Assembly (NCBI GenBank): GCA_946807835.1
Contig: OX327695.1
Location: forward strand, 28,502,501-28,566,500
DNA from: Ailanthus altissimus
Taxonomy: Eukaryota; Streptophyta; Magnoliopsida; Sapindales; Simaroubaceae
DNA length: 64,000 nucleotides
Direction of reading: 5' to 3'
Numbering within the stretch: the first letter of the stretch is position 1; each line of letters begins with the position of its first letter. Below, one piece after another: positions 49,807 to 61,519 of this stretch. The translations under genes and the position numbers were made by a program. Under the pieces are notes generated by a model that was given only the letters and a program-made list of their open reading frames with translations, made no database searches and was not told the DNA's origin.

Positions 49807-51463
49807 TTATTCGTTGATCATTTTGTTGACGGCCTCATCAATTCTATCTCTCCGACAATAATCCAATTTTAACTCGTGAACTATTTCTTTCAAGTCTATA
49901 AGACCACAACCCGGCATTCTTCCCATCCTTCTTTTCTTCATCAACTCCTTTACCCTAGCTACATCCTCCCATCAACCTGCCACAGCATAGACATTTAGTA
50001 GCAACCGATAACTTGAGAAATCCTGAGGATCCTTTTCAATAAAAGACTTTGCAATTCTTTCCCCCATAGCTACATCTCCTTGGAACTGACATTCACTGAG
50101 TAATTTAATCCACATTATCGATTCAAATGACACATCATCATCTCTTCAGGCATCTTCCTTAGGATTTCTTCAGCCTCTTCTTTAAGCCCTACTCCAGCAT
50201 AAAGGTTAGCCATGCACCAATAATGGGCAAAATTCGGCTTTATTTTATGCAAATGAGCCATCTCACTGAAATATTTTCTTCCCTCTGTCAACTCTGCTCG
50301 AACACAAGCACAACGAACACCATTGAAAGTTATTTCATCTGGAGAAATGCTACCTCCCGCTTCTCTCCGCTCCACCAATGCGCTAAATAATTTAAGTCCA
50401 TCCTCTAGTTCCCACGAATGCAATGCCCCAATATCATTGCATTCCAGCAAACTAAATTCCGATTCCCCATCTTATCAAAAAAAATTTGTGCTACCTCTAC
50501 TTTTTGGCATTTACTACACATCTATCAGTAACGTATCAATGATCATATTGGGTTTCACTAAAGTCCTTATAATATGCCCATGAACTGATCTTCCGTCTTT
50601 CAATCTGGCAGACCTACCACAAGCAGTGAGCATGCTGACCATTGTTGTATCACTTCCTTTAAAGCCATTCTTCATCATTTCCCCAAGCAACTTCAACGAG
50701 CAACCGGGATTTCCACTCTTTAAATAACCACTAATCATGATATTCCAAGAAATCACATTCCTCTCAGGCATTACATCAAACAGCTCATGAGCTGACCACA
50801 ATTCGCCAGATCTTACATTCACATCAATAATAGAATTCCAAGATATCAAATCCTTCTTCGAAATTTCAACAAATACCTTCTCGGCAGATTCCATATTCCC
50901 AAAACAACCATCAATGTGAATCAAAGAGTTCTGCACTGGCAATACAGAATCAACCCCATTTTTCACAGCCAATCCATGACACATTTTGCCTCTTTCAACA
51001 CAACTCATCTTCGCACAAGACCCAAACAGCGGCACAAAACTATAACTATTCGGTAAAAATCCATTCCAAAGCATCCGAAAATAAAATACCAAAGCTTGCT
51101 CCGGAACGCAACTATTTGAGTATCCTTTAATAACAGAATTAACGCAAAAAGTGCCCGGATTATAAATGCACTTAAAAACCAAAATAGTGTACTCTAAATT
51201 CCCAAAATCCGAAGACTGCTTTAAAACCCTGATACTCCAAAACGAGTTATTAAAAAAAAGACTATCAAATGGGAATGGATTTGAAACAGTTGTTTCAGAT
51301 TTTGACATGATTTGAAGAGAGAAAGCGTTTTCCCTTCACTGTAACAAGATGGTGAAATTGAAGAGAACCAGAGACCATTAGATTTGGCAGCGGATGCTAG
51401 ATTGGGGCGACAGAAAACGGTGTCTCGGAATCTAAAGAGTTCCCGTTTCGAGATTCTTGCCAT
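49807..51463 (-). pseudogene. Broken PPR gene copy
   Basis: Colinear with the intact PPR gene at 30542-32227. Lesions include a 7-nt deletion near 51262 just after the QLFQIHSHLI segment, a 2-nt deletion near 50515 and single-base deletions near 50408 and 50147. Three separate frames remain open (51221-51463, 50514-51308 and 50115-50450), each a different part of the PPR protein. The original start codon is intact, but the first frameshift leaves only ~66 authentic residues. Confidence 0.93.
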
Positions 51464-51833
51464 TCATTTACGAATTTATATTTCGGATTGAGTCTTGGCT
51501 TCGATTTGATCATCGCCATTTACACGCATCACTCTGTTTTCGGCTCAGATTTGTCAAGGGGTTTTGCTTGCTCATAACGTCATACGGGGGGTTTTTAGAC
51601 TTGTCTATTGACTTTAATATTTATAATCCCAACAAGAATGATACTTGGCCGACGAAAGAGTCCATCAGTGCAAAATGCACTTTAAACGATGTCGTTTGAT
51701 GGCATGTTCTAGCCGGTTTGTTTCCAACAAGATTCAATGGAGTGGCAATGTGTCAAGTGAAAACGACGACGTTCGGTAGCATGAGTTTAATTTCCTAAAC
51801 CTTGGTTATGAAATTGAGCTCCAGTAAAATTGA
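51464..51833. promoter_or_regulatory. Divergent promoter region between PPR copy and preY
   Basis: A 370-bp interval separates the PPR (-) and preY (+) start codons. The homologous interval in the upstream block (32228-32645) is 418 bp. Both contain GTTTTCGGCTCAGATTTGTC and an AAACGACGACGTTCGGTAGC-type block. No TATA box is evident, which suits a bidirectional housekeeping promoter. That role is inferred from arrangement. Confidence 0.5.
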
Positions 51834-52801
51834 ATGAAAATGGTGAAATTAAGCAAAGCGCTTTTGAAAGATGCAGGAAGTGGAATCAGCAAGACTCTCT
51901 CTGAGATCCTAGTCTGTCCAGTTTCCAAACAGCCCCTTAGGTTATTTCTTTTTCCCTTCCCCCTCCCCCCCTAAATTTCCTTCCAAAATAATTAAATTCG
52001 TGGTTGTTATAATCTTCTTTTGTTTGGTTTTTTCATTATTAGGGTATGTGAAGAAACTAATTCCCTGATCAGCGATTCAATTATCGTTTCTTTCCCTGTG
52101 AGTAATTTTTCTATTCATTTTTTTTTTATATTCACTTTCTGTTTAGGATTTCTGGGATATGCCTGATTTTTGAATATGAATGCTAGGGTTTTACATTATA
52201 TGTACATAGACTTGTGCAATTATTCTCTATTTCAATGTTAAGATAGTTCAGTCAAATTTAGACGCAATCATGGATTTTTAAAGAAAATGCCTAGATGGGT
52301 TAATCTAATTTTTGAGAAAGCTACGGTTTTGATATATACGAGACATTATTAAACATGAATCTTAAAACTTAAGCTTATGGGAGAGAGACCAATAATAAAA
52401 TTGAAACTCTAACACCAATAGTTTTTCTAAATGCTAAGCAATGATATCAAAAACTGCTCATCTGGGAATTTCCTTTTTTAATTAAAACATAGGTAATAAG
52501 AATGTTGAAGAAGAGAATTTTGAGCAAGGATGATATATGATGGTGTCATATTATATAGGCATTTGGACTGAGCCTTTACTCTGTAATGCCTTATGTCAAT
52601 TTTTTTTTGTCTTGTGTTAAGCTTAATCTTCATTGTTGCTTGTGTAATTGATAGATAAAGGATGGAATCCCTTGCTTGGTGCCAAACGATGGCAAGATAC
52701 TCGATGCTGATGATGACCGCTTAAAAGATGATGCTGGTGCTGGTGCTGGTGCTGGTGCTGGTGCTGGTGCTGGTGCCGGTGATAGGACAAACAAGGAATG
52801 A
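51834..52801 (+). CDS. preY/Trm112-like (UPF0434) small protein
   Basis: Three exons (51834-51940, 52043-52097 and 52655-52801) joined by GT-AG introns encode 102 residues. A second in-frame Met at 51840 would give 100. Residues ~26-68 form the Trm112-like/UPF0434 core: LVCPVSKQPLR, then a SFPIKDGIPCLVP segment across the exon 2-3 junction. In animals the mitochondrial PREY protein of this family supports complex I and coenzyme Q methyltransferases; the plant role is inferred from family. The C terminus carries eight Ala-Gly dipeptides from a (GCTGGT)n tract, then DRTNKE. It is the only intact copy; the upstream copy is cut after exon 1. Confidence 0.85.
52733..52780 (+). repeat. In-frame (GCTGGT)8 coding microsatellite
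   Basis: Eight hexanucleotide units, the last GCCGGT, encode (Ala-Gly)8 near the preY C terminus. Because the unit is six bases, changes in copy number keep the frame. The long Pro-Ala frame on the opposite strand is a by-product. Confidence 0.95.
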
Positions 52802-53783
52802 AAAGAAGGCATCCATTGTGGGACTTTGAGATATCACATATGCCTTGCGAACCTTTTCGTATTGTTGGATCCTTGAAAATCTTGCCAGTGTCATAGATTT
52901 TTGCTTATTTGTCAGCAGCTTAGCCAGTTAAGTTTTTGTCATGCTTAACTAGCATTGAGATTTTGATACTTTTATCAACTTCTACTACTTTATCATTTGA
53001 TATGTTCTTTGAAAGGAACTTGTGAAAGAGTTCAAAATTTATGAGATATGACCTTTAGTTACAGATCATGACAAATTGTAGCCACACCTCTTGGATGTGC
53101 AATATCAACCTGAGGCTTGTTTTTGACTTGTTATTTTGTTATTCCTAAAATAACTTTCCAGAATGTCTTCATTTCTTTCACCTACACATTTGAAATAACC
53201 TTTTTTAGCCCGACTACCTGTCAATATTCCGCTTATTATTGTGAAAGCGAATGGTCTTTGCAGGAGAGCTTCCATTGAATAGATATTTAATGTGTCAAAG
53301 CTCCTTTTAGGTGCATGAGATAATTTATCTAATTTTCTTGTTTCAAAAGAGATTTAGATATGTGGTCAAACTCATAGCTAAATAGCAACCACACCTCTTG
53401 CCTAACGTAGAGGTCCCGAGTTCTAATTCCTCTCCTATAAGCCCAAAAGAGATTTAGATGATCACGTATAAAGAATGTTAGAAGGCTGCTATGATAAAAC
53501 AATCTTTAAATAGATGTTGAATATGTCTCATAAGTAGTGAAACGTGTGTTGACAGATTTGTATTCATTCACCTGATTATAAAGAAAGGGTCAAGTGTAAT
53601 TCTCTTGTTTAGGTGTAACTGCTATGTGACTGTTGGACTATCCAAATCAAATGAACCCTTTTAAACCACGCAAAACAACTAGGCAACAAATAATATCTCT
53701 AAGCTACTTGACACACTATCTTCAACCAAAAACTCTCATATTAAATATCAAATGCAAAATGCCCAATCCCCCATTAAACCCAA
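52802..53783. other. Intergenic between preY and RING-H2 gene
   Basis: It holds the preY 3' UTR and the upstream region of the RING gene. Around 53366-53445 is a weak SINE-like stretch: TAGCTAAATAGCAACC as a possible A box and GAGTTCTAATTCC as a degraded B box, followed by CTCTCCTATAA, which resembles the stretch at 26325. No other gene is seen. Confidence 0.45.
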
Positions 53784-54176
53784 ATGGTTCTCAGGAAATT
53801 GGTCTCCTCCCTCTACAACTTCATCATTCTAGGAGGCCATGCAAGAACTAAGGCAGCACCATCATCGTTTGAAGAGATAGCATCTAATGTTGTGCTAGAG
53901 CAGGTCAATGAAGGTGGTGCTTCGAGCTCCGAGGACTTTGAGGGCGAGTCATGTTGTGTGTGTTTGTCGAGATTGAATGAAGGAGAAGACATGCGGGTCC
54001 TTCCTTGCTTGCATAGATTTCACAGAGCTTGCGTCAATAGATGGTTTAATGCTTGGACAAATACTTGCCCCCTGTGCCGGTTTCCGATGGGTGAAGAGGT
54101 GAAGTTTCACTGCAGGGAGATGCTTACTGATGAGATGGTGATATGGTTTTCTTCTTTTCATGGCGCTGGCTTTTAA
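53784..54176 (+). CDS. Small RING-H2 finger protein, probable E3 ubiquitin ligase
   Basis: An intronless ORF of 130 codons. The ATG at 53784 is the first Met after an in-frame stop at 53775. A C-terminal RING-H2 finger has ligands Cys57, Cys60, Cys75, His77, His80, Cys83, Cys95 and Cys98 (CCVC ... CLHRFHRAC ... CPLC) and the conserved Trp87 that contacts E2 enzymes. Upstream of it is a Ser/Glu-rich acidic linker (about 25-55). The N terminus (VSSLYNFIILGG) is mildly hydrophobic but too short for a confident membrane anchor. RING-H2 proteins of this size usually act as single-subunit E3 ligases. Substrate and pathway are unknown. Confidence 0.88.
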   Translation: MVLRKLVSSLYNFIILGGHARTKAAPSSFEEIASNVVLEQVNEGGASSSEDFEGESCCVCLSRLNEGEDMRVLPCLHRFHRACVNRWFNAWTNTCPLCRFPMGEEVKFHCREMLTDEMVIWFSSFHGAGF

Positions 54177-54352
54177 ATTGTGAAACTGAAATGAATTTAG
54201 AGTGTCTAAAAGCTTGTACTTACTACACACATAAATGCACGTATTGTTAATCAAAGTAAGCAGTAGATTATATAAGATAAGGAAAGTAGATTCAATCAAT
54301 ATATAATGACAAATGCACTTGCGTTCACATAAAATGTTAATAAAAAGGAAAA

Positions 54353-54424
54353 TTCCGTTGCCGGGAATCGAACCCGGGTCTCCTGGGTGAAAGCCAGATA
54401 TCCTAACCGCTGGACGACAACGGA
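54353..54424 (-). tRNA. tRNA-Glu (anticodon TTC)
   Basis: Read on the minus strand, a 72-nt cloverleaf begins TCCGTTGTCGTCCAGCGGTT and ends GGTTCGATTCCCGGCAACGG plus A and a discriminator A. The acceptor stem is seven perfect pairs. The anticodon arm CTGGC-TTTCACC-CAG presents TTC, and the B box GGTTCGATTCC is canonical. It has no intron and no encoded CCA, as expected for a nuclear plant tRNA gene. A T-rich tail for pol III termination is weak (an AATTTTCC run is read downstream). Confidence 0.97.
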
Positions 54425-57400
54425 TACATGAACATCTAGGTTCACAAATTAATTATTAGTCAGATTAGCGACAGGATGTTTCACTAACCTCTTTTTTTTC
54501 TCACATGGGAAGGGAAAATTCAAACCGATTGTATGAAAATAAAGGTTTTGTTAATGTTATGTATTTTAAATTTTATTTAACTAATAATGTGTTAAATAAT
54601 CAATAAATAATGAAATAATATAAATTTAAAAATTATATATTATATTTAATAATTATTTAATACATCATTACTTAAAATATAAAATTTTAAATATGTAACA
54701 TTATTTATAAAGTCCATATCAATCCTTTACCATTATGCTATAATGACTTATGTTATTGGCAAATATGATACACTACTTTTAATGATTGTTTAATACGTCA
54801 TTACTTAAAATAAAATTTAAAATGTGTAACATTATTTATAAAGTTTATATCAATCCTTTATCATTATGCTATAATGACTTATGCTAGTGGCAAACATTTT
54901 TACTCGATTTTTTTTTAATAATATAAAAAAACCCTGAATATAATAACTAGAAAGTAGCATATCATTATTATCTTTTCTCTTCTTTTTGTAAGGGAGCTAC
55001 TAATTTTTAAGAAAGCCTAAAATAATTAATAGGTAAAACTCAAAATGTAACACAATCTCAAAACACATATCTCCAACAAGATATCACACGTAGTTGATCA
55101 AAAGTCAAGTATGTTTTTAGATTAAACCGTCGGTAGTCACCATACATTTATTTGCATAAATTCTTTTTTCTTTTTTCTTCCACAATTCTATATGCATTTT
55201 GAACAATTTTAGTTTTACCATGAAAAATGAAAAATAAAAAGTAAGAAATATATAGAACAAGCCACAAGCCAAATTCCAACATAAAAGTGATTCTTATTTC
55301 TTCATGTGCTATTTAGATTTTTATGTAAATTGAAAGATTCTCCTTCTTTCTATTATCTCCTATCTCATCCCATGAAAAAGATGGTTAAAACCCGAGTAAT
55401 AATAGAAAGTAGAGTTTCAAGAAGTTAATATATATATATATATATATATTATAGAGGATTAAATTGTTAAAGTTAGAAATTAATAAAGATTAAAGTATTA
55501 AATTTTTTTTAATGGGTTAAAATCACATTCACACAGTAGTAGATCTAAGAAGGGGTCTAGGGGGTTATGGCCTCCCCAAACCTAAAAAAATTTAAAATTT
55601 AATAATAAATTTTTATAATTTTTATTTTTTAAAATATATTCTTTTGTGATTTTCTCACAAATTTTAAGTTCAATACTAAAATTAAAATTTTAATCTAATA
55701 TATTTTTTTAATTTTAACATTTAACTCCCTCGCCTTAAATTCTGGTTTCACTCCCAATGTCACACATTATTAACTTCACAAATTTTGTAAGGATTAAGGG
55801 TCAAAACCCCTTTCAAATCAAAATATAATTTTGTTTATGATTGACTGTTTTAAAAATGTTTTTGATATATCGTTATTCAGTGATAGAAATATTTAATTTT
55901 TATAAAAAAAAAATCATCCTAGGTCGATATTCACATTTTTTTTATAAAAAAAATGCAATAAGACTTTTATAATATTATCTAGATTTAGTATTTATTTTTA
56001 AAATATGCATATTAGAAAATGACTTATCATCGATTCTTTGTCCCATAACGAACATTAATTTCCCTTAATTTAATAAATCTTAGAATTTTCAAACATTTCA
56101 ACATAAAAGTATATTTTCCAAAGTCTACTGTAGAACCAATGTTGCTGTTCTTATAAATTATAACAACACTTAGAATTATTATTATTTTTTTAACACAGAA
56201 GATAAGATTTGAAGTTAAGATTTCCCTTAAAATAAAAGCAGATGTACTGTCAATTTTTTAACATTAGGCTATCAATACAAATACATAACAACACTTGAAT
56301 TTTATTTACAATATTATTACAAATCACATGCACAATATATTTTGTTGTAGACAAATCTTAAATTGAAATTTTATCAAAGACCAACACAAAGAGGTTTTGA
56401 TAAGGCATAAGTTTGAGTGTTTCTGAGTTCGTGAGAAGTCAAATTTAAACTCAATAAAAATTTAAGTCAACAATAAAAAAAAATTGTTTAATTTTTTTTA
56501 AAAATATCTTATTCCAATACTGCTATTATTTATTAAATACTTACGATGTGTATATTATTATTTTTAATACAGTTTTTTCTCAAACTATGTCTCAGTTCTT
56601 ATATTATAATTAAATTTAAAAGTAATATTTTTTATGGGTACATTAATTTATATAATAACTAAGATCATATTACATTACACGCTAACAAATGTTCGAATCA
56701 AATAACTCTTACAAACAAAAAATAATAACCTATATAAAAAAATAACTAATTTTCATAAATAGAAGTATAACAATCTCACATATTAAGAATAACTATTCTC
56801 AAAAAAAAAAACAATACATTATTTTAACATTTGTTAAAATTTAAATCTTTGATCAAAGTTAAAAAAAATATATAAAACTTACTAGAAAAATATGTGATCA
56901 CATCTCCTTATTTTGATACTTGTATTCTCTTAATAAAATTATAATAAATATAAAATACCAATTTGAAACAAGATCGACACAATCATCATTGATATTAATA
57001 CTATTTTTTTTTTTGAAGTAAAGTTTTAGTATTGACTTATCTAAGTTATTTTATCCACGTGTCCAATATTGTCAAAGTCATCGTCACCTTCCCATTTTAT
57101 AGTTTCTAAGAAAAAGTGAAGCACACAACCACTTAGATCAATATCTTTATGTAGTGGTTTTACAGTTTCAGTACCCTTGCCCTAATTATTTCAACGGGAT
57201 AAGGATAATTTTATCCCACATTTTAATTTTAATTTTATTTTTATCTTAAATTTTTTAAAAAATTTAAATTTATTTTAATTCATTAAATTAAAGGATAAAA
57301 TCATATTTTATTATAAATTTTTATTTTTATTTTTATCTTAAAAATTTTGAAAAACTTAAATTTATTCTAATTCATTAAATTAAAGGATAAAATCGTATTT

Positions 57401-59129
57401 TATTATAAATTTTTATTTTTATTTTTATCTTAAAAAATTTGAAAAACTTAAATTTATTCTAATTCATTAAATTAAAGGATAAAATCGTATTTTATTATAA
57501 AAATTTAAAGTGGTTTGACAGAAACTATAAGTGATATATGATGTTAATGTATAAATTGATCGACAAAAATTTATTAATTTTAATTAATATAAATAATTGT
57601 TAAAAGTCGTTTTCTCATATTTTCTCTCTTTTTCTTCTGTTTTCTTCTTTATTTATTTATTTATTTATTATTTACACTCTTCCTACCACTACACTTCATA
57701 TGTTAATGTGAAATTGGACTAAAGAGGTTGTGTGCCAAACAATGAAAAAGAGATGCGAGACGGGAAATGAGCAGACCAATCAAGGTGGTGGCAACGACAG
57801 GCCGAGTGTGTGGTTGCCAAATAGAAATTTTTAATACAAATTTTTTTCAAATCATTCACCAATTCTCTTAAAGTTTTGTGGGTTATAGCCTATTGGGCAT
57901 AATTTTTATTTTTGATAATTGCAATAAAAATATCTTCAAATTTTTTTTTAAAAAAAATTAAAACCAAACAAACAATCAAAGGTAATCAAAATTGCATCCA
58001 AACTCCAAATCAAAACTAAGGCCAAAATCAATTGTAACTCTATCATCAAACTGCAACAAAAATTTAAATCTCTCACAAATCAAAATCCAAACAAAGATCT
58101 TGATATACCATGGTCAAAACAATGATCATGTATTTTTTTTTCGTTTTTCTCAGTTCTTTGTTTTTTTGTAGAGACTAATCAAGTACTATAATTTACAATT
58201 AAAAATAAAAAAATTTAAATTTTTTACAAATAATTGAAAATTAATAATTTATTTATTTTTGAATTAGAAATTAATTTACATTCAGAATTAGGTTTTTTTA
58301 GAAGATTAAAGACTTTATGATTCTAAAAGAGAAGATTAGAGACTTTACTAGAGAAATCGAGAAAGAAGAGAGAGAGAGATAAAAGTTGGATAACAAAAAG
58401 ACAGAAAGCTGTAGATAGAGATAGAGGTTGACCAAAATACAATATATATTTTTTAAATTATGAAAATTTTATATTAATTTTATCATTATTAATAAGCTAA
58501 TTCGTTATTAATATGTGAATATTTTACGACATTTTGCTTGTTAATCATGTCTGACTCAACAACCCTATCAACTCATTTTAAATTTTTAGGGTGAGTAGCC
58601 ATTTTTTCCTTCTACCATTTAAACAATCGAAAAAAAATTAACAGTTCAATTTTTCAAAAACATTTTAGAAAGAATTAAGAATGAGACTAAACTCCTCTAC
58701 TTAGTCCCTTATTACAAAGCTAGCTCTACGAGAAAACACACTAGCACTCACAATTTAATTTAACTCCAAGTTCTTTTTTCATCGCACGTGTAAGACATAA
58801 TCGGTGAGAATTAATTACCAGTTTCATAATCAAAGTAGTATGTAAAATCCAAAAACAAATTCAAAGAGTAGAGAGGAAGAGGCGTAAATTACAAAAAGCT
58901 AAAAGTTATGTTATATTGCTTTGTTAAAACAACACCAGAATCTAGTAGTTAGAAACTTAAAAGAGTCTCTGAGACGCACACGATAACATAACCTAATAGT
59001 ACCTAAACGTTGACAGAGAGAATTAATATTAGTACTACTTTCACTTCCTTTATCTCACAGTTGCTGATGACGAGGTAAAAGAGTGAAGAAGTTGCATGAC
59101 ACAAAAAGCAAAGGAACTGATCATATTGC
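54425..59129. other. AT-rich intergenic stretch without genes
   Basis: 4.7 kb without a supported gene. It holds a 92-bp tandem repeat (57220-57505), a TA microsatellite (55430-55449), a (TTTA)n tract near 57650 and a possible transposon remnant at 55548-55760 (GGGGTCTAGGGGGTTATGGC start, CTTAAATTCTGGTTTCAC end). Long stretches have highly skewed poly-A/T composition. The frame at 59003-59260 (minus) overlaps the last bZIP exon out of frame and is not a gene. Confidence 0.55.
57220..57505. repeat. Tandem repeat, about three units of 92 bp
   Basis: TAAAGGATAAAATC recurs at 57289, 57381 and 57473, a constant 92-bp spacing. Each unit carries TTTTTATCTTAAA and TTCATTAAATTAAAGG. The last two units are almost identical; the first is more diverged. 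Confidence 0.9.
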
Positions 59130-60328
59130 TCAGAATGGAGCCGTTGCTGATCGTTCAAGCGAACGCCTCCTGGTAGCAGCTTGAGCTTCGGCAGCAACAC
59201 GCAGCTGCGGGACAACAGAAAAAAGGAAAAAAAAAATGAAACAAAAAGTAGATACAACATGTTGTCACGGTATCAAAATGATTAACAGTTACATTGCCTA
59301 ATGTCTTTTTACCTCTTCTGTCATCTTCCTGAGCCTGTGATTCTCCTCGAACAGACGCTTAACTTTGAGCTCCAACTCACTTGTGTAAGCCTGTAGTTAG
59401 AAAATGGAAGCAAGAGAAACGGAAACAAAATTTGAGACTAACTTATAAACAAATGACTTAAGAAGAGAAGTAGGGGAAGAGTGGGGGAATATTAATAAAC
59501 CAATTTTCTAGCTCTTGATCGAGCAGCAGATTCTCGATTATTGATCATGCGTTTCTTTTGGCGTTCACCAGAATCAGCAATAGCTGGCTTCTTGCCCCTG
59601 TTTGAAGAAGCTGGCTCACGAGAATTGGAACTCACAGGTTCAGGCACACGAGAACCCCCCAAAGCTTCAGGCAAACGGGAACCACAGGTTTCGGGCAAAA
59701 GAGGAGCAAAAGTTCCAATCAAACGAGTAGCTGCAGGAGCTCCAGGAAAACGAGAAGAAAAAGCTCCAGCTGGCGCTGTGTTGTTCAGTGGAGGTGGAGC
59801 CACATTTCTAAGTGGGTTATTAGCATGCATTTCATGACTTGGAGGCAAAAATGGAGAACGAGGGGTATCATGAAACTGAAACCCTTTTGAACCGAAGTTC
59901 AAGAGAGGCACAGGAGGTACAGGAATTGAGGAACCAAAAAGAGTGAACACTCCATTTGGCTGGGGGATAAAGCATGTTGTTGATGGTTCACGGCTAAAGG
60001 GTCTGCCAAGAAAGTCACTAAAGTTCACGCCAAGGTTTGAAACTGGACGGCCAAGTGTAAGTGGTTCATTGAAGGACAAAGACAAATCCTGATCACGAGA
60101 AGAAGTTGTATCACTTGAAGAGCCAAGACCAAGATCTGTCCAAATGTTCTCCATGTTATATGGTTGAGGAGCTTGGTAAAAAAGGGAAGGTGAAAATGAG
60201 GATCCAGCAGATGAGTTTGATGAGGACATTGAAGTGTCTCCATTTTCATTTGGGCTCTGGGTAGTAGAATAGCTAATGTCATCATCGAAACCCTCACTTG
60301 ATGACAACATTGACGAGAGAGCACGCAT
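59130..60328 (-). CDS. FD: FD-type bZIP transcription factor
   Basis: Three exons on the minus strand (60328-59501, 59390-59313, 59204-59130) encode 326 residues. FD proteins bind DNA in the shoot apex and, bridged by 14-3-3 proteins, act with FT/TFL1-type proteins to control flowering. The N terminus is Ser-rich, with family motifs MENIWTDLGL, NFSDFLGRPF and a GFQFHD-like block. The basic region is at ~258-276, with Asn264-x7-Arg272 (NRESAARSR). Leu282, 289, 296 and 303 form the zipper. The C terminus RSATAPF (Arg320, Thr323) is the SAP motif whose Thr is phosphorylated for 14-3-3 binding. Exon 1 ends AAA TTG, so residue 276 is Leu where FD proteins usually have Gln. The first ATG (MRALSSMLSS) is used; Met7 is an alternative. 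FD versus FDP/bZIP27 is not resolved. Confidence 0.93.
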
Positions 60329-60426
60329 GAGAAAGGGAGGAGAGTAAAGGGGCCTAAAAACTATAGGTGTTTTAAAGCTAAGGCTGTGTCCATTTGTGTT
60401 TGTGTTTGTTGCTTTCTGGTCTCTCT

Positions 60427-60436
60427 CTTTTATATA
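60427..60436 (-). promoter_or_regulatory. Probable TATA box of the FD-type gene
   Basis: TATATAAAAG on the minus strand, about 100 nt upstream of the start codon and followed by a CT/GA-rich leader. The spacing predicts transcription starting near 60395-60405 and a leader of about 70 nt. Sequence-only prediction. Confidence 0.55.
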
Positions 60437-60439
60437 ATA

Positions 60440-61519
60440 AAGTTGCTGCGGACTTGGAACTACTGTTCAAAGAAAGATCATTAAAGAGTATTATTAAAGC
60501 ACAATCACTCATTGACTCTCATTTAACTGTTGGCAATTTCTGCTACCAATTCAGTCTTTGCACCATATACTCTTAATAAGGAAACAAAAAATAAAATAAA
60601 ATAAAATAAAGAGTTTGTGTGTACAATACTTTAAAGCTAGGCGTCGATGCATCTCCTTCTTTACTCAACTAGTCACTTCATATTTGGTACAATTGGAATT
60701 GAAATCTCAAGAGACATATAGCAGCATCCATGTGCTAAATATTTCAAGAAATTCAGTGTTTGCTAATCATGTGCAATTGGATTTAAGGGAGACCCTTTGT
60801 TTCATTTTATGGTAATTGTCGACTGAGCAAAACGACTAACTTGTTTAGATGGTTATAATTAAACTATCAATTTAGTCATTCATTTCTCTTTAACAAAGTA
60901 GAGTTTTATAGCCACACACAAAAGATACGATACATGATTTTGAAATCGATGGCAAAGTAGAATAATAGCATTTGTGCGTTTATGAAAAAAAGAAGACAAT
61001 AACAAAGCAATCTTGCTACATTATTGTTTGGACAAGGCATACAAAATTACTTTCATGGTGAACATGATGAGAGAATTTTTTTTTATTATCAAAAGTAATA
61101 GACTTTGTTCATTATTTTGATTTTGTTGTTTAAAACAATTTAAAGTGCAAATACCAATGAACTTGTCATATGCTATTCTTCTTTTTCTCTCGAGTGATCA
61201 TGATTAGAAAAAGAAGTTGTAGGATTCAATACCCATATGCAAAATCAAATTTTTAAGTATTGCTTATCATGTATTCGATCCACCAAGAGACATTGCACTT
61301 GTCTGGTTATTAATTAAGCATTGAAAAATGAGTTATCGTACTAATGTAAGCATAACAAGATAAAAGCGTTGAAAAGCATTTTATCACACCATCATGAATC
61401 TCGCTAACCCTACATCTGATCTCATCGAGAACTTATAAAACCAAATCCAAGTGCAAATAACATTACTCTAACCAAGAGTGATTTCAGTTCAACAAGATTA
61501 CATATTACAAGTCTGTTAT
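60440..61519. other. Upstream region of the FD-type gene, no gene seen
   Basis: Moderately AT-rich, with an (AAAAT)n tract near 60590-60608. Small plus-strand frames (60394-60576, 60615-60815) have no recognisable domain. This interval probably contains FD regulatory DNA; no specific element could be assigned. Confidence 0.5.

Noticed and set aside
52630..52812. Pro-Ala-rich minus-strand frame
   Set aside because: It arises from the antisense reading of the (GCTGGT)8 repeat in preY exon 3.
59541..59837. 98-codon plus-strand frame over the FD gene
   Set aside because: Antisense shadow of the FD coding exon; 60025-60324 (minus) is the same exon in another frame.
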